The position numbers and the translations under genes are program-made. From Hydrangea macrophylla (Eukaryota > Streptophyta > Magnoliopsida > Cornales > Hydrangeaceae): DNA of 64,000 nt. Numbering within the stretch: position 1 is the stretch's first letter; each line of letters starts with the position of its first letter. Positions 32,966 through 44,083 of this stretch are shown one piece after another. The notes below the pieces were generated by a model. The model searched no databases. It saw only the letters and a program-made list of their open reading frames with translations, and had not been told where the DNA came from. Location: the NCBI GenBank assembly GCA_033977485.1, contig CM066997.1, forward strand, positions 72,510,634 to 72,574,633, written 5' to 3'.

Positions 32966-34977
32966 ATGTGTCACTCCAGTTTTAACTCATCCTCCCGGTC
33001 AGAGGACGAGCGGTCCTGGTCAGAGGAGCTAGACACAAGTCTGAGTCTGCCATTCGCGTCCCCCTCTGACCAGCACAATGAAGGCAGAATCCTGATCCGT
33101 ATCTTCGAGGATGAGTCAGACCAGGAAGCCCCCGTTGCTTCCGTGTCCAGGGATTGAGGCGACAAAACACCAGGGGAACCCGACCCCGAGGTGGACTTCT
33201 CTAGCAAATTGGATAAATACGGCCTTCCTGACTACTGCTCCTTGGCGGTGAGTGTTGGTGGGGCCCAAATCTACCAGCAGGGTTTCACCACCCTATATGA
33301 GGACATCCTCATGGCTGGGTTTCGCCTCCCCCTCCATCCGGTCGCTTGGGACGTCCTGATCTACTTGGGCATTGCCCTGGGCTAGTTGGCCCCGAACGGT
33401 TGGAGCTTGGTCTTCGGATATGAGCTCTCCATCCAAGAGTTTCTCTGGACGTACTGCCCATTCCCCGTACATGGGGACACCGGGTTTTTTTCTCTTGGGG
33501 CTCTCTAGGGGAGGAAGATTTTAGTCAACTGCCCAAGGAACAACAAAGGGTGGAAGAATAGGTTCTTCCAAGTGTCCACCCTCAGGCTCTGCAAACCGGC
33601 CCCCGGGATCCAGATGCCGACTTCCTGGGCAGGAGAGTTGAGGGGGTAAGCCCGTTCAGTTTTGCCTGTTGCTTACTTCTTTGCTTTGCTTCCTGTTTCT
33701 AAGACGAACCATTTTGTACTTGGCTTTGCAACGGGATCGACCAGCCCACCGAGCATTCTCGTTGAGTGCCAAGCCAGGATCAGGAGTTTGGCAGACCGGC
33801 CGATAAACATCTGGAATGTGTTGACCCAGACCGGTGACTTTTGAGCTACAAACGACCCGGTCCAGCCCACAGAAGCTCTAGTACTCCCCCCAATCCTTCC
33901 TGGTAAGTGCTCGGACTCTACTGCCTCCCGTAGTACTCTTTCCCCGTCTTCTACATTGGTTATTAACTGTTCAATTTTTTCTTTTTTGTAGAGATGGCTC
34001 TGAAGAGAAACATGGAGCAACTGAGGGAGAGGCAGACCGCTGCCGCCGCCGCCCTACTACTGCCCGGATGGCGGTGGCCCAAGGAAAAAGGCCCGCCACC
34101 GAGGCCCCGGGTGGAGGCGGATCCGGCTCGGTGTCCGTCCGGAGCCATTGGGGACCTCAATGCCCCACGTGATGGTAGTTGAAGAGACTGCCCCCCGGGC
34201 GGGGGTGCCGGCCGTGGCAGCCCTGCCTCGGCCGAGATCAGGGACCAGGTGAAGCCTGGTCTGATCCCCAGCCAAGTGGAGGCATGTGAAAATATGTCTC
34301 CCGAGGTCTTCTAGAGCTGGCTGTACAACCTCTCTCACATGGTGAGTTCTCCTGCCTTTGTTTCATTTTCTTCAACTATTTCGTCAAATGTGCGTGTTCT
34401 CTGACCGGTTGGTTTTAACTTCTCGCAGGTCGGATGCATGGCCGCCGGGGCTGAGTCATTGCTACCTTCCCTGGCCAAGAGGGCTGCTGTTTCTAAAGCC
34501 GCTTTGTTTGAGCAGCGGGCAATCTCAGAGGCTAGGGGCACCGCTCTGGCCGTAGAGAAGGACAAGGTGAAGGGTTTGGCCATGAGCCTTGGAGCTGCTC
34601 AAGCCGAGCTAGCTACCACCCAGGCTGACCTAGAGGCTGCTCGGGCCAGCGCAGCGGCAGCGGAGGCACGGGAGAAGGAGCTGGAGGAGGCGGCAGCAGT
34701 GGGGGCCCGGGAGGAAGCTTTTGATGATGACTTCTTCCAGGGCTACGAAGACTTAAAGCGTAGGATATCCGGGGATCACCCCGAATGGGATATCTCATCC
34801 TATGAGGGGATTGATTCTGACTTCTGGGATGTAGGTCCTATTGCGGGTGAGGGCCTCGTTGTTGATGCCGGTCCTGCTGAGGAGGCTGCCCTGGGCGGAG
34901 GCTCTGCACCGGGAAGAGGAGCTAACCCGGAAGAGGAGGCTGGGGAGACTGAAGACGTGGTCGAGGTGGACGACTGA
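32966..34977 (+). pseudogene. Antisense ORF of element H, Transposase_28-type, with introns
   Basis: A likely 5' UTR intron runs from 32613 (GTAAGT) to 32948 (CTCTAG), and the ATG follows at 32966. One frame runs through an acidic Ser/Glu-rich N-terminus, a stop at 33155, then KYGLPDYCSLAVSV, ILMAGFRLPLHPVAWDVLIY and GLG-stop-LAPNGWSLVF. This is the Transposase_28 (putative gypsy-type transposon) domain. Further exons are suggested by GGGTAAGC near 33,650 and by donor ATGGTGAGT (34341) with acceptor CTTCTCGCAG (34429). The last exon is open to the TGA at 34977: a coiled-coil (ALAVEKDKVKGLAMSLGAAQ, ELATTQADLEAARASAAAAE), then FFQGYEDLKRRI and a very acidic tail. Antisense ORFs of this class are known from Tat elements; the role is unknown. 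Confidence 0.7.
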
Positions 34978-35588
34978 GGTCCCGACCCGTTTTCTTCTGT
35001 ATTGTGATAATAATTCATTTTGGGGAGGCTACTATAATTGCCCCTCAGGCCCTGTACAAATAGTTTTTAATTAATGAAAAGGTCCTTAAGACCAACTTTC
35101 CATAAACTATCTACTATTTTTGTACTTATGACTTTCCATAAACTATTTACTATTTTTGTACTCGTATGCCTGTTTGTGATTGCCAGTGTCCGCCTAGTTT
35201 TGACCGATCCCTGCCTTAGCAAATAGTTTAGGACCGTAACTGGTAGAATAGCTGGTCTTACCGCCCGGTGTATCATAGGAACTTGTCCTGCTTACTGTCC
35301 GGGATGGCCCGGGGGTGTTATAGGAAAATCTTGTTTCACTGTCCGATTATCTCTGATCACTGTAAGTACTTAGGAATGTTAGGATTCCAAGTCCTTTTAA
35401 TGACCGGTGTGATTTCCTAGTTTAGCCCAGTCCCTGCCCCCCAAGCATTTTTGCTAAGGCGGATGTTCGAAAGTGAATGGCTGTAGGGAACCGACCTGGA
35501 ACATGGGTGGTTTCAGGGTCATTTGAGGCTTGCCATCATCAACCACCTAGGGAGTTTGTCCCCGTCACTGGTTGGGCCTAAGCGAAGC
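34978..35588 (+). other. Downstream region of the antisense ORF
   Basis: Non-coding. A direct duplication of about 35 bp (TTTCCATAAACTAT(C/T)TACTA) lies at 35,096-35,160. Confidence 0.5.
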
Positions 35589-35840
35589 TGTTGCCTCGGG
35601 GTTAGGCCCGAGGTGTTTATTCCTTGCTTTTGAACCAAGGTCTTTTGCCTCAGGGTTAGGCCCGATGTCTTTGTGCCTTGGTTTTGAGCCAAGGTCTTTT
35701 GCCTCGGGGTTAGACCCGAGGTCTTTGTGCCTTGGTTTTGAGCCAAGGTCTTTTGCCTCGGGGTTAGGCCCGAGGTCTTTACGCCTTGGTTTTGAGCCAA
35801 GGCCTTTTGCCTCGGAGTTAGGCCCGAGGTCTTTCAATAT
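35589..35840. repeat. 54-bp tandem array in element H
   Basis: Four and a half units of GGGTTAGGCCCGAGGTCTTT plus GCCTTGGTTTTGAGCCAAGG. The unit length is a multiple of three, which explains long ORFs on both strands (35519-35800, 35565-35837, 35572-35877). Each unit contains CCTTGG/CCAAGG and CCTCGGG/CCCGAGG inverted pairs. Confidence 0.85.
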
Positions 35841-35968
35841 TGGACGGGACTGTGATAGGAGTAATTTTGCAAACTAAAGTCTTTTATGTTATTCAAAAAT
35901 TTATAATGAATGCTCAAATAGAGCTACAAAAATTTCGTAACCAGTGCTAAATTGTCCTCGTCTCTGGG

Positions 35969-37115
35969 TTACTGATAATACTTGCGAAGGTGTTGCACAT
36001 TCCAAGGATGAGAAAGATTACGTCCATCTAGGCTCCAAAGCCAGTATGTTCCCGGGCGGTTTACCCGAGTAACTAGATATGGGCCTTCCCAATTTGGCCC
36101 CAGCTTTCCATGGCTCGGGACTCTTGATGACTGATTGATGGCCTTAAGGACCAGATCCCCCACCAGGAAACTGCGATGCTTCACCCTGCTATTATAGTAC
36201 CGGGACACCCTCTTCTTGTAGGCTACAACTTTTAGATACGCCCAGTCTCTTTTCTCCTCTACCGAGTCTAGTTCTGTTCTGAGTGCATCTTCATTGTCTG
36301 GCACACTGTAATTTGCCACCTGGTAAGTAGCTAACCCGAGCTCCATAGGGACCACTGCATCGAACCCGTTGGTTAAGGAAAATGGCGTCTTACCTGCTGT
36401 CGCTCGGGGCATAGTTCGGTAGGCCCACAGGAGGGTTGGCAGTTCTTCAACCCACAGCCCTTTAGCGCTTTCAAGTCTTGTTTTGATCGACTGTAAGATC
36501 GTTCGGTTTGTCACCTCGGCTTGACCATTGGCTTAAGGGTGCTCGGGGGAGGAGTAGTGATCAAGTATCCCGTAACTCGAGTAGAACTACTTGAACAATG
36601 GGGTGTCGAATTGCCTGCCGTTGTCGCTGACCCGAACCCGTGGAATGCCGAACCTACTGAGCATATTCTTTTCTATGAAGGTCTCCATTTTTTGTTGGGT
36701 TATTGTTGCCAAGGGCTCGACCTCCGCCCACTTGGTAAAGTATTCCATGGCGATGACTGCGAACTTAACCTGCCCTTTTCCCGTCGGTAGGGGTCCGACA
36801 ATGTCGATGCCTCATTGGGCAAAGGGCCAGGGGCTTTGGATCGATGTCTGAAGCTCTCCCGGTCGGTTGATCATAGGAGAGTATCTTTGACATTTGTCTC
36901 ATCTTTTGACATACTCCTGAGAATCCTGAGCCATTGTCAGCCAGTAATATCCTTGCAGTAAGGCCTTTTTAGAGAGTACCCAGCCTCCGATGTAATTCTC
37001 GCACAATCCTTCATGGATTTCGTACAACAATGATTGGACCTATGCGAGATGGACGCAGCGGAGGTAAGGTACAGAGAATCCCCTTTTGTAGAGGACGCTG
37101 TCTATAAGATGATAT
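35969..37115 (-). pseudogene. pol: Element H integrase
   Basis: Minus strand. Zinc-domain remnants lie near 36,880-37,110. The core reads GIDIVGPLPTGKGQVKFAV, AMEYFTKWAEVEPLATITQQ, RVRVSDNGRQFDT and ANGQAEVTNRTILQ, so all three catalytic acidic residues are kept. The C-terminal part (ELPTLLWAYRTMPRATAGKT, KLGPNWEGPYLVTRVNRPGT, HLRKYYQ) is open to the stop at 35969. Three stops break the core: TGA before GID, TAG after LFK and TAA before ANG. The first and last fit C-to-T decay of Trp and Gln codons. Confidence 0.88.
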
Positions 37116-37555
37116 CAGGCAGCCCGATACCTGACCAGGCGGGCCTCCTCTTTCTCATTTAGTAACACGCCCGTTGTTAGGAATGCCACGATCGGGTCCA
37201 TCCAGCTGGGTCCCAAGGCGTCTGGTTCCACTTCCATGCATTCTGAGTTGATCACACTTGGCTCGAGCAGGTATTCTGCCCTTATCCCAAGCAAGTCTGA
37301 TTCAGAGATGAAGCGAGGCGGGCTAACCGGTTGGCCCTGGTGTTTTTCTCTCTGGGTATCTATGTGATACAGAAACCCGGAAGCTTCTTCAAAACTGCTC
37401 GGACAAGGGCTAGATAGGCTACCATGTTGTCTCCCCAGGCTTTGCACTCCTGGTTGACTTGGTTGACCACGAGCTAAGAGTCACTGTAACTTTAGACCTG
37501 TTGCACACCCATGGAAGTAGCCAACTGCAACCTGGCCCTTTGCAACTGAGATTGA
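37116..37555 (-). pseudogene. pol: Element H RNase H end and linker
   Basis: Minus strand. From right to left: NQSQLQRARLQLATSMGVQQ, SYSDS-stop-LVVNQVNQECKA (part of the RNase H fold), a shift near 37,350, then a linker with LEPSVINSECMEVEPDALGP, SWMDPIVAFLTTGVLLNEKE and LVRYRAA. The right edge is where element H is cut off. Confidence 0.75.
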
Positions 37556-38678
37556 TTGGTTCCCAGTTTCAGAAAAACTTTGGACTTAAATCTAAGTGAC
37601 TCCTAATTTTGAAAAAATTGATTTGAAAATAACTGAGACAGACCCATAAATTTTAGGTGTGATTGAATTGAGTTAAGCTACGCAAAGATTTCGCTTTGAG
37701 GGTATAACGAGTTTGCATTCCTTAATTCTCGTAACAGATTTACGATGATTTAAGTTTGAGAATGTAACGTATTTGCATTCTCATTTCTCGAAACAAATTG
37801 ACACCAGAGTATAAGGCGTAAGGCGCATCTCAGTCTTTCAAAAAGTGTGGTTCCGATTTTGACATCGGAGTTTAAGGCGCGAAGTGTGTTTTAGTTGGTC
37901 AGATGATTCTTGAAAGACATTAGAGTATAAGCCGCAAAGCGCATCTCAGTCTTGCAGCATGGTTCCTGATTCAACACGTCTCAGTTGGTCAGATGATTCT
38001 TGGAAGACATCAGAATATAAGGTGCGAAGAGCATCTCAGTCTTTCAGCATGCTACCTGACTTGACACCGAAGTATAAGGCGCGAGGCGCATTTCAGCCAA
38101 TCAGATGATTCTTGAAAGACATCGGAGTATAAGGCGCAAAGCGCATCTCGGTCTTTCAGCGTGCTACCTGATTCAACACCAAGGTATAAGACACGAAGCG
38201 CATCCTAGTCGATTAAGTGACTCTTGAAGAATGTCATAGAATTAAACACAATAAGCGCGTTTGTGTCGGTCATGGCTTAACCAAAATAGGATAGCATCAG
38301 AATAGGAAATTTAAGGCATATAATGCATTTTGGTACTAGGATGAGCGGTATGATTCTAAATCATCGCACCTGAGAGCATGGAGCATGAGATTGGTTGACC
38401 ACGTCCATCACGATAGAATAGGTGCATTCATCCATATGACTAAGTGTGCATGTGTGTGGTCCCTTGGCCGAAGTACGTTCTGGTCTGATTCCCGTTAGGA
38501 TACGTAGGCAGCTCAACATTGACCACGACCAGCACCGACCATCTAGGTATCCTATTCTTGCAATGCACTTTATTTTTACCTGAATACAATAGATCGGTCA
38601 AAGGCTTGTCTTCACACAAGCTTCGATATTCACTTGTGATATGCGTTGCTTCACAAGCTCTGCCGAAGAGGGGCAAAC
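37556..38678 (+). repeat. Element D 3' spacer with tandem array and polypurine tract
   Basis: 37,800-38,215 carries about seven divergent units of roughly 60 bp around AGTATAAGGCG(C/T)(G/A)AAG(C/T)GCATCTCAGTC. The hairpin-like motif is at 38469-38513 (GAAGTACGTTCTGGTCTGAT to GGATACGTAGGCAGC). GAAGAGGGGCAAAC at 38665-38678 is the polypurine tract. Confidence 0.75.
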
Positions 38679-39027
38679 TACAGACACCCCAATTTTGACC
38701 GACCGTCGAATTCACGGGATGGTTACCTCTAAAATACGACAACGATCGACAAAATTCGAAGACTTTCCAAACGATTCAAGTTCTTCAAAAGATTCTTCAA
38801 ACTATGTTTTCAAAATTTAGAGAAGGAGGGAAATCAGGTGATTCGAAGAAACCTGAATATGAAATACGTATGAGATAGAAATAGTTCGGAAGTTAATTTC
38901 AAAATTAATTATAGATATTAGAATTTTGAAAAGAAAATAGAGAGAAGAAAAGAATTTTAAAGAGAAGAAAAGAATTTCGAAGAGAAAGAAAGAAAAGAAA
39001 ATATAGTAGGATATCAATACATATTAG
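38679..39027 (+). repeat. Element D 3' LTR, first 349 bp
   Basis: TACAGACACCCCAATTTTGA through GGATATCAATACATATTAGT matches the first 350 bp of the 5' LTR and then stops where the Athila-like LTR begins. Confidence 0.85.
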
Positions 39028-40473
39028 TGATCGGTGACAAATAGTTGCCGTTTATAGTCCTATAGTTACGCTTTGTTAGCCCATTTCATTTAGTTATTAG
39101 TTGTTTTTTAATAAGTGTTCTTTGTTTTGTAGGTTTTGGAGCTTTAACTTGAAAATGCACAATAATCCAATGATTAGTGGCTTTGGAATTCATTCTGGGC
39201 TCAAAAGGTGATTCTGGTGAAACCTGAATGCAGTGGCAGCCTCGAAAAATGGCATTTTTGACCAGGAATACTTTTGATTTGAGAAATTTCTCCAGAGATA
39301 TAAAATGTAGATATTTGAGTTACAGACACGTGGCCATAAACGGTGAGTCCATCTGAGGTCCGAGCAAAATGTTATCGCAATGCTATGATCGGTGCACAGT
39401 GCAGTGAAAACTACCTCGCGCAAACGACCTGTGAAAAAACCAAAAATGCGTATTTTGTCAAATTAGAGTGCCCAGCGAAGGTGGTTTATGCATATGATGT
39501 CCAAAGACGTAAATATAGCAGTTTAAGTGCGATTTGGCTTAGGAAAGCTTCCTAAATCCCTCCAAATCTATATAAATCCTATTCTAAATCAAATTTAGGG
39601 TTACACAACATTAGATATATCCATATACAACTAAAACTTTAGCCATTGAAGAGGGAGAAGCAAGGAGAAGAAGAAGAAGACCAAGGATTCCCATGGCCTC
39701 CTCCATCCACCTCTTGCTATTCATCAATTCTATGGCCGCTTAAACCAAGATTTAGGATTTCAATGAAACCCTAGCCAAGTAATAGGGTGTTATTTATATT
39801 TTCCTTTTAAATTTATTATGTATAGATGATGATTACATGTTCAGAGGATTTTTTATAATAAAATCAAACTTATATTGATTAAATCGTTACTTTCAAAGTT
39901 TATTCTTGTCTTAGATTTAAATGTGATGTGCTCAATGATCTATATTTGCTGTGCTTGTATGGATTATTTACATGTAATGGTGCTTGATTGAATTGTGATA
40001 TCAAGTAGTCGAATAGTTCATGCCTAGGGAAGACGGAGTGTGCCGCAACCCTAGTTTACTGTGAGACACTCCGTGCCAACCGAAGATGAATTATGTTGAT
40101 GCTTGAATCGTAGTTATCTTCTTGACGGAGGAATTGGACTTTTAGCTACGATTCCCCATTATCATCCAATATAATAAGCTAATTGAATGCATAAATTACC
40201 TTATTATGAAGCAAGTGGTGGATTTGCAATCCTAGGTTCAATAAACATATTTATCAAAACAACTTTTAATTACTTTCATAGTTTAGATTTATTTGCACCG
40301 TTCTTAGTTTAATTAAATCAAAATCAAAGTTCTGTTTTCTTAATTAACTAGGGTTAGATTTTAAAATTACAGTGCTTTAGTATTTCAACCTCTGTGGGTT
40401 CGACCTTCACTTCCACACTACAAATCCGTAGAAAGTAAAGCATACTTTTATATCTTGATTTTTGACAAGATCA
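39028..40473 (+). repeat. Element G: Athila/Tat-like 5' LTR
   Basis: 1446 bp from TGATCGGTGACA to TTGACAAGATCA. It has a TATA box at 39,569-39,577 (TATATAAAT) and, near the end, CTGTGGGTTCGACC, a block typical of this LTR class. It is inserted in LTR D after ATTAG. A block around GAGATATAAAATGTAGAT recurs at 41,240 and, diverged and inverted, in the solo LTR near 58,500. Confidence 0.75.
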
Positions 40474-40478
40474 ATTTT

Positions 40479-40499
40479 TGGCACCGTTGCCAGGGATTG
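40479..40499 (+). other. Primer binding site of element G, tRNA-Asp
   Basis: TGGCACCGTTGCCAGGGATTG differs by three changes from the complement of the plant tRNA-Asp 3' end, the primer of Athila and some Tat elements. Confidence 0.85.
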
Positions 40500-41000
40500 C
40501 CAATAACTACCTTTAGTTTTAGAATCTTAGTTTAGTTAATTCGTAAACATTAGATGAGGTTTTATTTTTCTTATTTTTTGTTTTTTTTATTTAAGACACT
40601 AACTTTTCTCTTTGTTTTGTAGTTTCTCAAGTGATTCAAATGCTAGCATTTTGGAGTGGAAGAGCTTAGCACATCAAAGGAGCTTACGCGAAAAAAAAAA
40701 TAAAATAAAATTTTACAAATCGCTTCTTTTAAATTTCGCATCAAATCACTGTAAGTCAGGGCGCTGAGACGCAATTACTTGCATTAGGTTAGATGTGGAG
40801 TGAGCACTACATTAGCTAGGAAACCCGGGGCACTGGGCTTTAATGTGAATCGCTGCATAAAGGATAATTACATGCATCATAGTAGTATTGTGTGCTTATA
40901 TGCTTGATTATTTGCATGATTGCTTTTTGTTTTTGTTGAGTCAGTCGTTGTTTTAGTTTATTTTCATTTAGTTTATGTTTGGTACCCATTTGAGTAAATC
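40500..41000 (+). other. Element G leader
   Basis: Untranslated leader between primer site and gag start. Nothing else seen. Confidence 0.5.
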
Positions 41001-41142
41001 GAAATCAAATCCGCTTAATCTTGAACTTAAACGTACCCTTAGACTCCTTAGGTCCTCAACTCAAGCTTCTAGAACTTTGTTGATGCTAGACGACGATTCG
41101 ACACCGAAACTGTCGTCATTGTTTAAGTCTGAAATACGAAGT
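41001..41142 (+). pseudogene. gag: Athila-like Gag N-terminus, truncated
   Basis: A short open stretch encodes NPLNLELKRTLRLLRSSTQA and SRTLLMLDDDSTPK. It resembles the arginine- and leucine-rich start of Athila Gag and lies where gag should begin after the leader. It ends at a TGA near 41,142; nothing of the rest remains. The match is short, so this is tentative. Confidence 0.4.
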
Positions 41143-41537
41143 TCCTGAAAAAGACTAAAGAAACCATGTGGCCAAAAAAGACTTAAAGACTAGAGTGCGA
41201 GAGATATAAACATTAACTTTGGATTTGAAAATTTTCTTTAGAGATATAAAATGTAGATCTTTGAGTTATGGACGAGTGGCCGCAAACGGCAAGTCAATCC
41301 GAGGTCCGAGCAAAAAGTTATCGCAATTTTACGATCGGTGCGCAGTGTAGTGAAAACTACCTTGCGCGAGCGACCTATGAAAAAACCAAAAACGTGTATT
41401 TTGTCAAATTAGAACTCCCAGCGAAGGTGGTTTGTGCATATGATGTTCAGAAACGTAAATATAGCAGTTTTAGTGTGATTTGGCTTAGGAAAGCTTCCTA
41501 AATCCCTCCAAATCTATATAAATCCTATTCTAAATCA
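41143..41537 (+). repeat. Second, truncated copy of the element G LTR
   Basis: 41,210-41,537 matches 39,260-39,590 (both include the CGAGGTCCGAGCAAAA-type block and the TATA region at 41,515) and then ends at the F fragment. It may be a degraded 3' LTR. The 70 bp before it are unassigned. Confidence 0.6.
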
Positions 41538-44083
41538 TACACATAAGCCAAGACCTAGTCTAAGGTGTCGTGCATAGAGCCGAAAATCAATAAAAGTCAA
41601 GAAATAAAACAAACTAAAGAAAAGAGTCAAGAAATAATACCTCAATTAGTGCTACAAAACAAATGGTTAGTCCACATGCTTCGACCGAGATATAATACTA
41701 GAATCCTAACATGATACCCAAGCTCTAGCTTGAATCTAACATTATGGATGAAGTTGACCTAAAATCATGAGTTTCTTCTAATTAGTTGGAATCACAACAC
41801 CTCTGTAGATATACAAGTCTCAATTAGGAGCCAGTGTAATGTCCACATAGAGGTAGTATCATCCCAACATGATTACAAGGAACCTATGACTAGGTTCAAC
41901 TAATTATGATTTAATACAATACAAAATGGTGTCCTAATTGCTAGAATTAATACATGGATGGTCGAACACATGCACATGAACAAGAGTAAGCTATGAATCA
42001 TTCATTGATTTGGATCATTTAGCCTCTAGATTTAAGCTTAGTTAACATCATTCAAAACATGGTTTAAGTACCAAATCATAGAAAAGTCATTTAGGTCATT
42101 ATTTACAAAGTTTATTAAATCTATGATAGAGTCTTGGGAATTACAAAGAACAGACTAGAACTTTAAAAATAGAAAAAGCATACTACCCATAGTTTGATCT
42201 TGGCGATATTTGGATATGATGTGCCTCCGTGAGCCTAGCTAGTTTTTAACCCAACAAGAAAATCAAAGATCGAACAGTTCAGTATTTGGGAATTGACCCA
42301 AGACCAGACACTACTTAGACTTTATCAACTCTCTATCCAGAGATTTTGTGTGATTTTATCAAAATAATAAACAAATCCAAAAGTCTGTAATCTTTTTAGG
42401 GAATCTAATTAACACATTAAATTTTATGAAAAAAAGTATTTGAAGTCAAGAATGTTTGATTAAGGTTCTGATCCTTTCATTTTAATATGGAGTCAATGTT
42501 CTATAATTTTGGACAGAAAATAATTGTGTTACAAAATCCATGACCAAACCTTGTTAACTATGAAATCTCATTAAAAAAAAAATTGCGATGGTAGATCATT
42601 GTGTTATGAACACTCTCCAATTGGTCTCATTCAATTCCAACGGATCATGATTTAATTAAAAATCCTTGATCAAATTGGTTAATGAATTCACTACACCATT
42701 GTTTAGTTCATCATTTTTGGTTAAATCTATCGACCAAACCACAGAGGTTGACTCATACTAAAACTAATTTTCCTTCCTATTTATGGTCATTGTAGATTAA
42801 ATATGACTAATCCATGTGAGCCATCAACAGAATATGGAAGGGTTTCATAAGACTTCAAATTAGAGGACCTAAGTCATGAACTAAGACTTGGATCTACTAA
42901 TTACGTATAGATATAGCTATTCCCATTTGAATCACAAGTTCATAGAGAATTTAAAAAACCAAATCAAAGGAATCAAATAAGATATTGAGGATCTCATGAA
43001 TCCCAAGAGAAGAATATGACAAAAGAAAGGAAATCAAAGTTCAAATGATATTCCAAGTTAGACTTTGCTTTATGATTTATTTAATCTTGAACCCTAGGCT
43101 ACTTTGATCCAAATCATATGAAAAGAACAAATGGAGGTTTAATCACAATTCCAATGGTGTGTAATGAAATGAGGTAGGAAGAGACTTTTTGAAAATGTGT
43201 AAAAGATCATAAGTAGTCCTATGAATTGTGATTAAACTTAAACTAAGAACTAATTAACATTAGAGGTTACCTCCAATTATCCCCAACTTCTTTGTGTTTT
43301 GAAGGTCTTCCAAAGGTTCTTAAAGTTCTTCTTTTAACTCTTGCAATGATTTGCTCTTTAATTATCTTAATTCTCTCAAAGATTCTCTCCTAATTATCTC
43401 AAGAAAGTTGCTCAAGAAGAAGCTCCCTTGTAATGGAGGGTATTCATCCCTTTATACAGACTAATTTCTTAGGGCTATTTTAGTAAATTCAAAGTGCAAA
43501 CCCTATTTTTGAAGGTACTTTTGATGGTACAATGCATACTATTTTAAAAAATAGACTATTGAAAAATGCGGCACTTGGTGGAGTTGTCTGCGAACTTCAC
43601 CAACTGCCGCAACGGCATTCATCGAGTTTTGGAGTGGCATTCAGAGAGTGTCGTTGACAACTCGAGGACCGTCTTTTTGTGTATCTCATTTTGCCTTGTT
43701 TTCTTTTTATTTCTTCTTCTTTCTTTTCTTATTCTTTTTGTTTCTTCTTTCTTTCATAACTGCTTCTATTTTTGCGGCATTTGGTGAGTTGTCTGCAGCA
43801 CTCAGGGATTGTTGGTACGGCGCCAAGTGAGTGTCGCAATGGCACCATGTGACTGCCGCAGACTTCGCCACATGCCGTTTTCTTTACTTTATCATGTTTG
43901 CTCTTTTTCCTTCCTTTTTCTTTCTTCCTCAATTAATTTTTCTCTTAAAACTTGAAATTGAAGAGCCTTTTGAAAAGCTTGAATCAACTTGGAAGCCCAA
44001 AAAATTGTCGGACACTGTCATCATCAATTTTGGAGGTAACAATCCCCTAAATTTGTGAGTTGGTCAAAATTAGGGTGTCTACA
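41538..44083 (-). repeat. Fragment F: Ogre-like LTR lacking its last 500 bp
   Basis: Minus strand. It starts TGTAGACACCC at 44083 and parallels the D LTR down to the CTTATGTGTA block at 41538, after which the D LTR would continue for about 490 bp. It has a GC-rich GCGGCA-type region at 43,565-43,880 and a TATA box (TGTATAAAGG, minus) at 43,449-43,458. It lacks the D-LTR MITE. No adjacent internal region was found. Confidence 0.75.

Larger units (their letters stand above)
31481..37555 (-). mobile_element. Element H: Tat-lineage retrotransposon with antisense ORF, 5' part lost
   Basis: Minus-strand element. In its own direction it has part of RNase H, integrase, a 54-bp array, an ORF on the opposite strand, a polypurine tract and a 614-bp 3' LTR. 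It is markedly GC-richer in the ORF region than its surroundings. Gag, protease, RT and 5' LTR are missing on the right, where the 3' spacer of D resumes near 37,556. No second copy of the left flank GATTA is found there, consistent with a deletion. Confidence 0.8.
21038..39027 (+). mobile_element. Element D: Tat/Ogre-like Ty3/gypsy retrotransposon, decayed
   Basis: 5' LTR, tRNA-Arg primer site, gag, protease, G-patch-like region, RT, RNase H, second RNase H, start of integrase, 3' spacer, polypurine tract and the first 349 bp of the 3' LTR, all on the plus strand. RT before integrase defines Ty3/gypsy, and two RNase H domains define the Tat lineage. Element H interrupts the integrase and, with a deletion, removed its end. 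The Athila-like LTR at 39028 cuts the 3' LTR. Every coding segment has stops or shifts. Confidence 0.88.

Noticed and set aside
33673..35018. Minus-strand ORFs of 60-115 codons opposite the Transposase_28-type ORF
   Set aside because: GC-rich shadow frames; domain and splice signals support the plus strand.
35519..35877. ORFs of 90-101 codons on both strands
   Set aside because: The 54-bp unit is a multiple of three, so any stop-free frame stays open. No other support.
43566..44058. ORFs across LTR fragment F
   Set aside because: T-rich frames inside a non-coding LTR; no domain.
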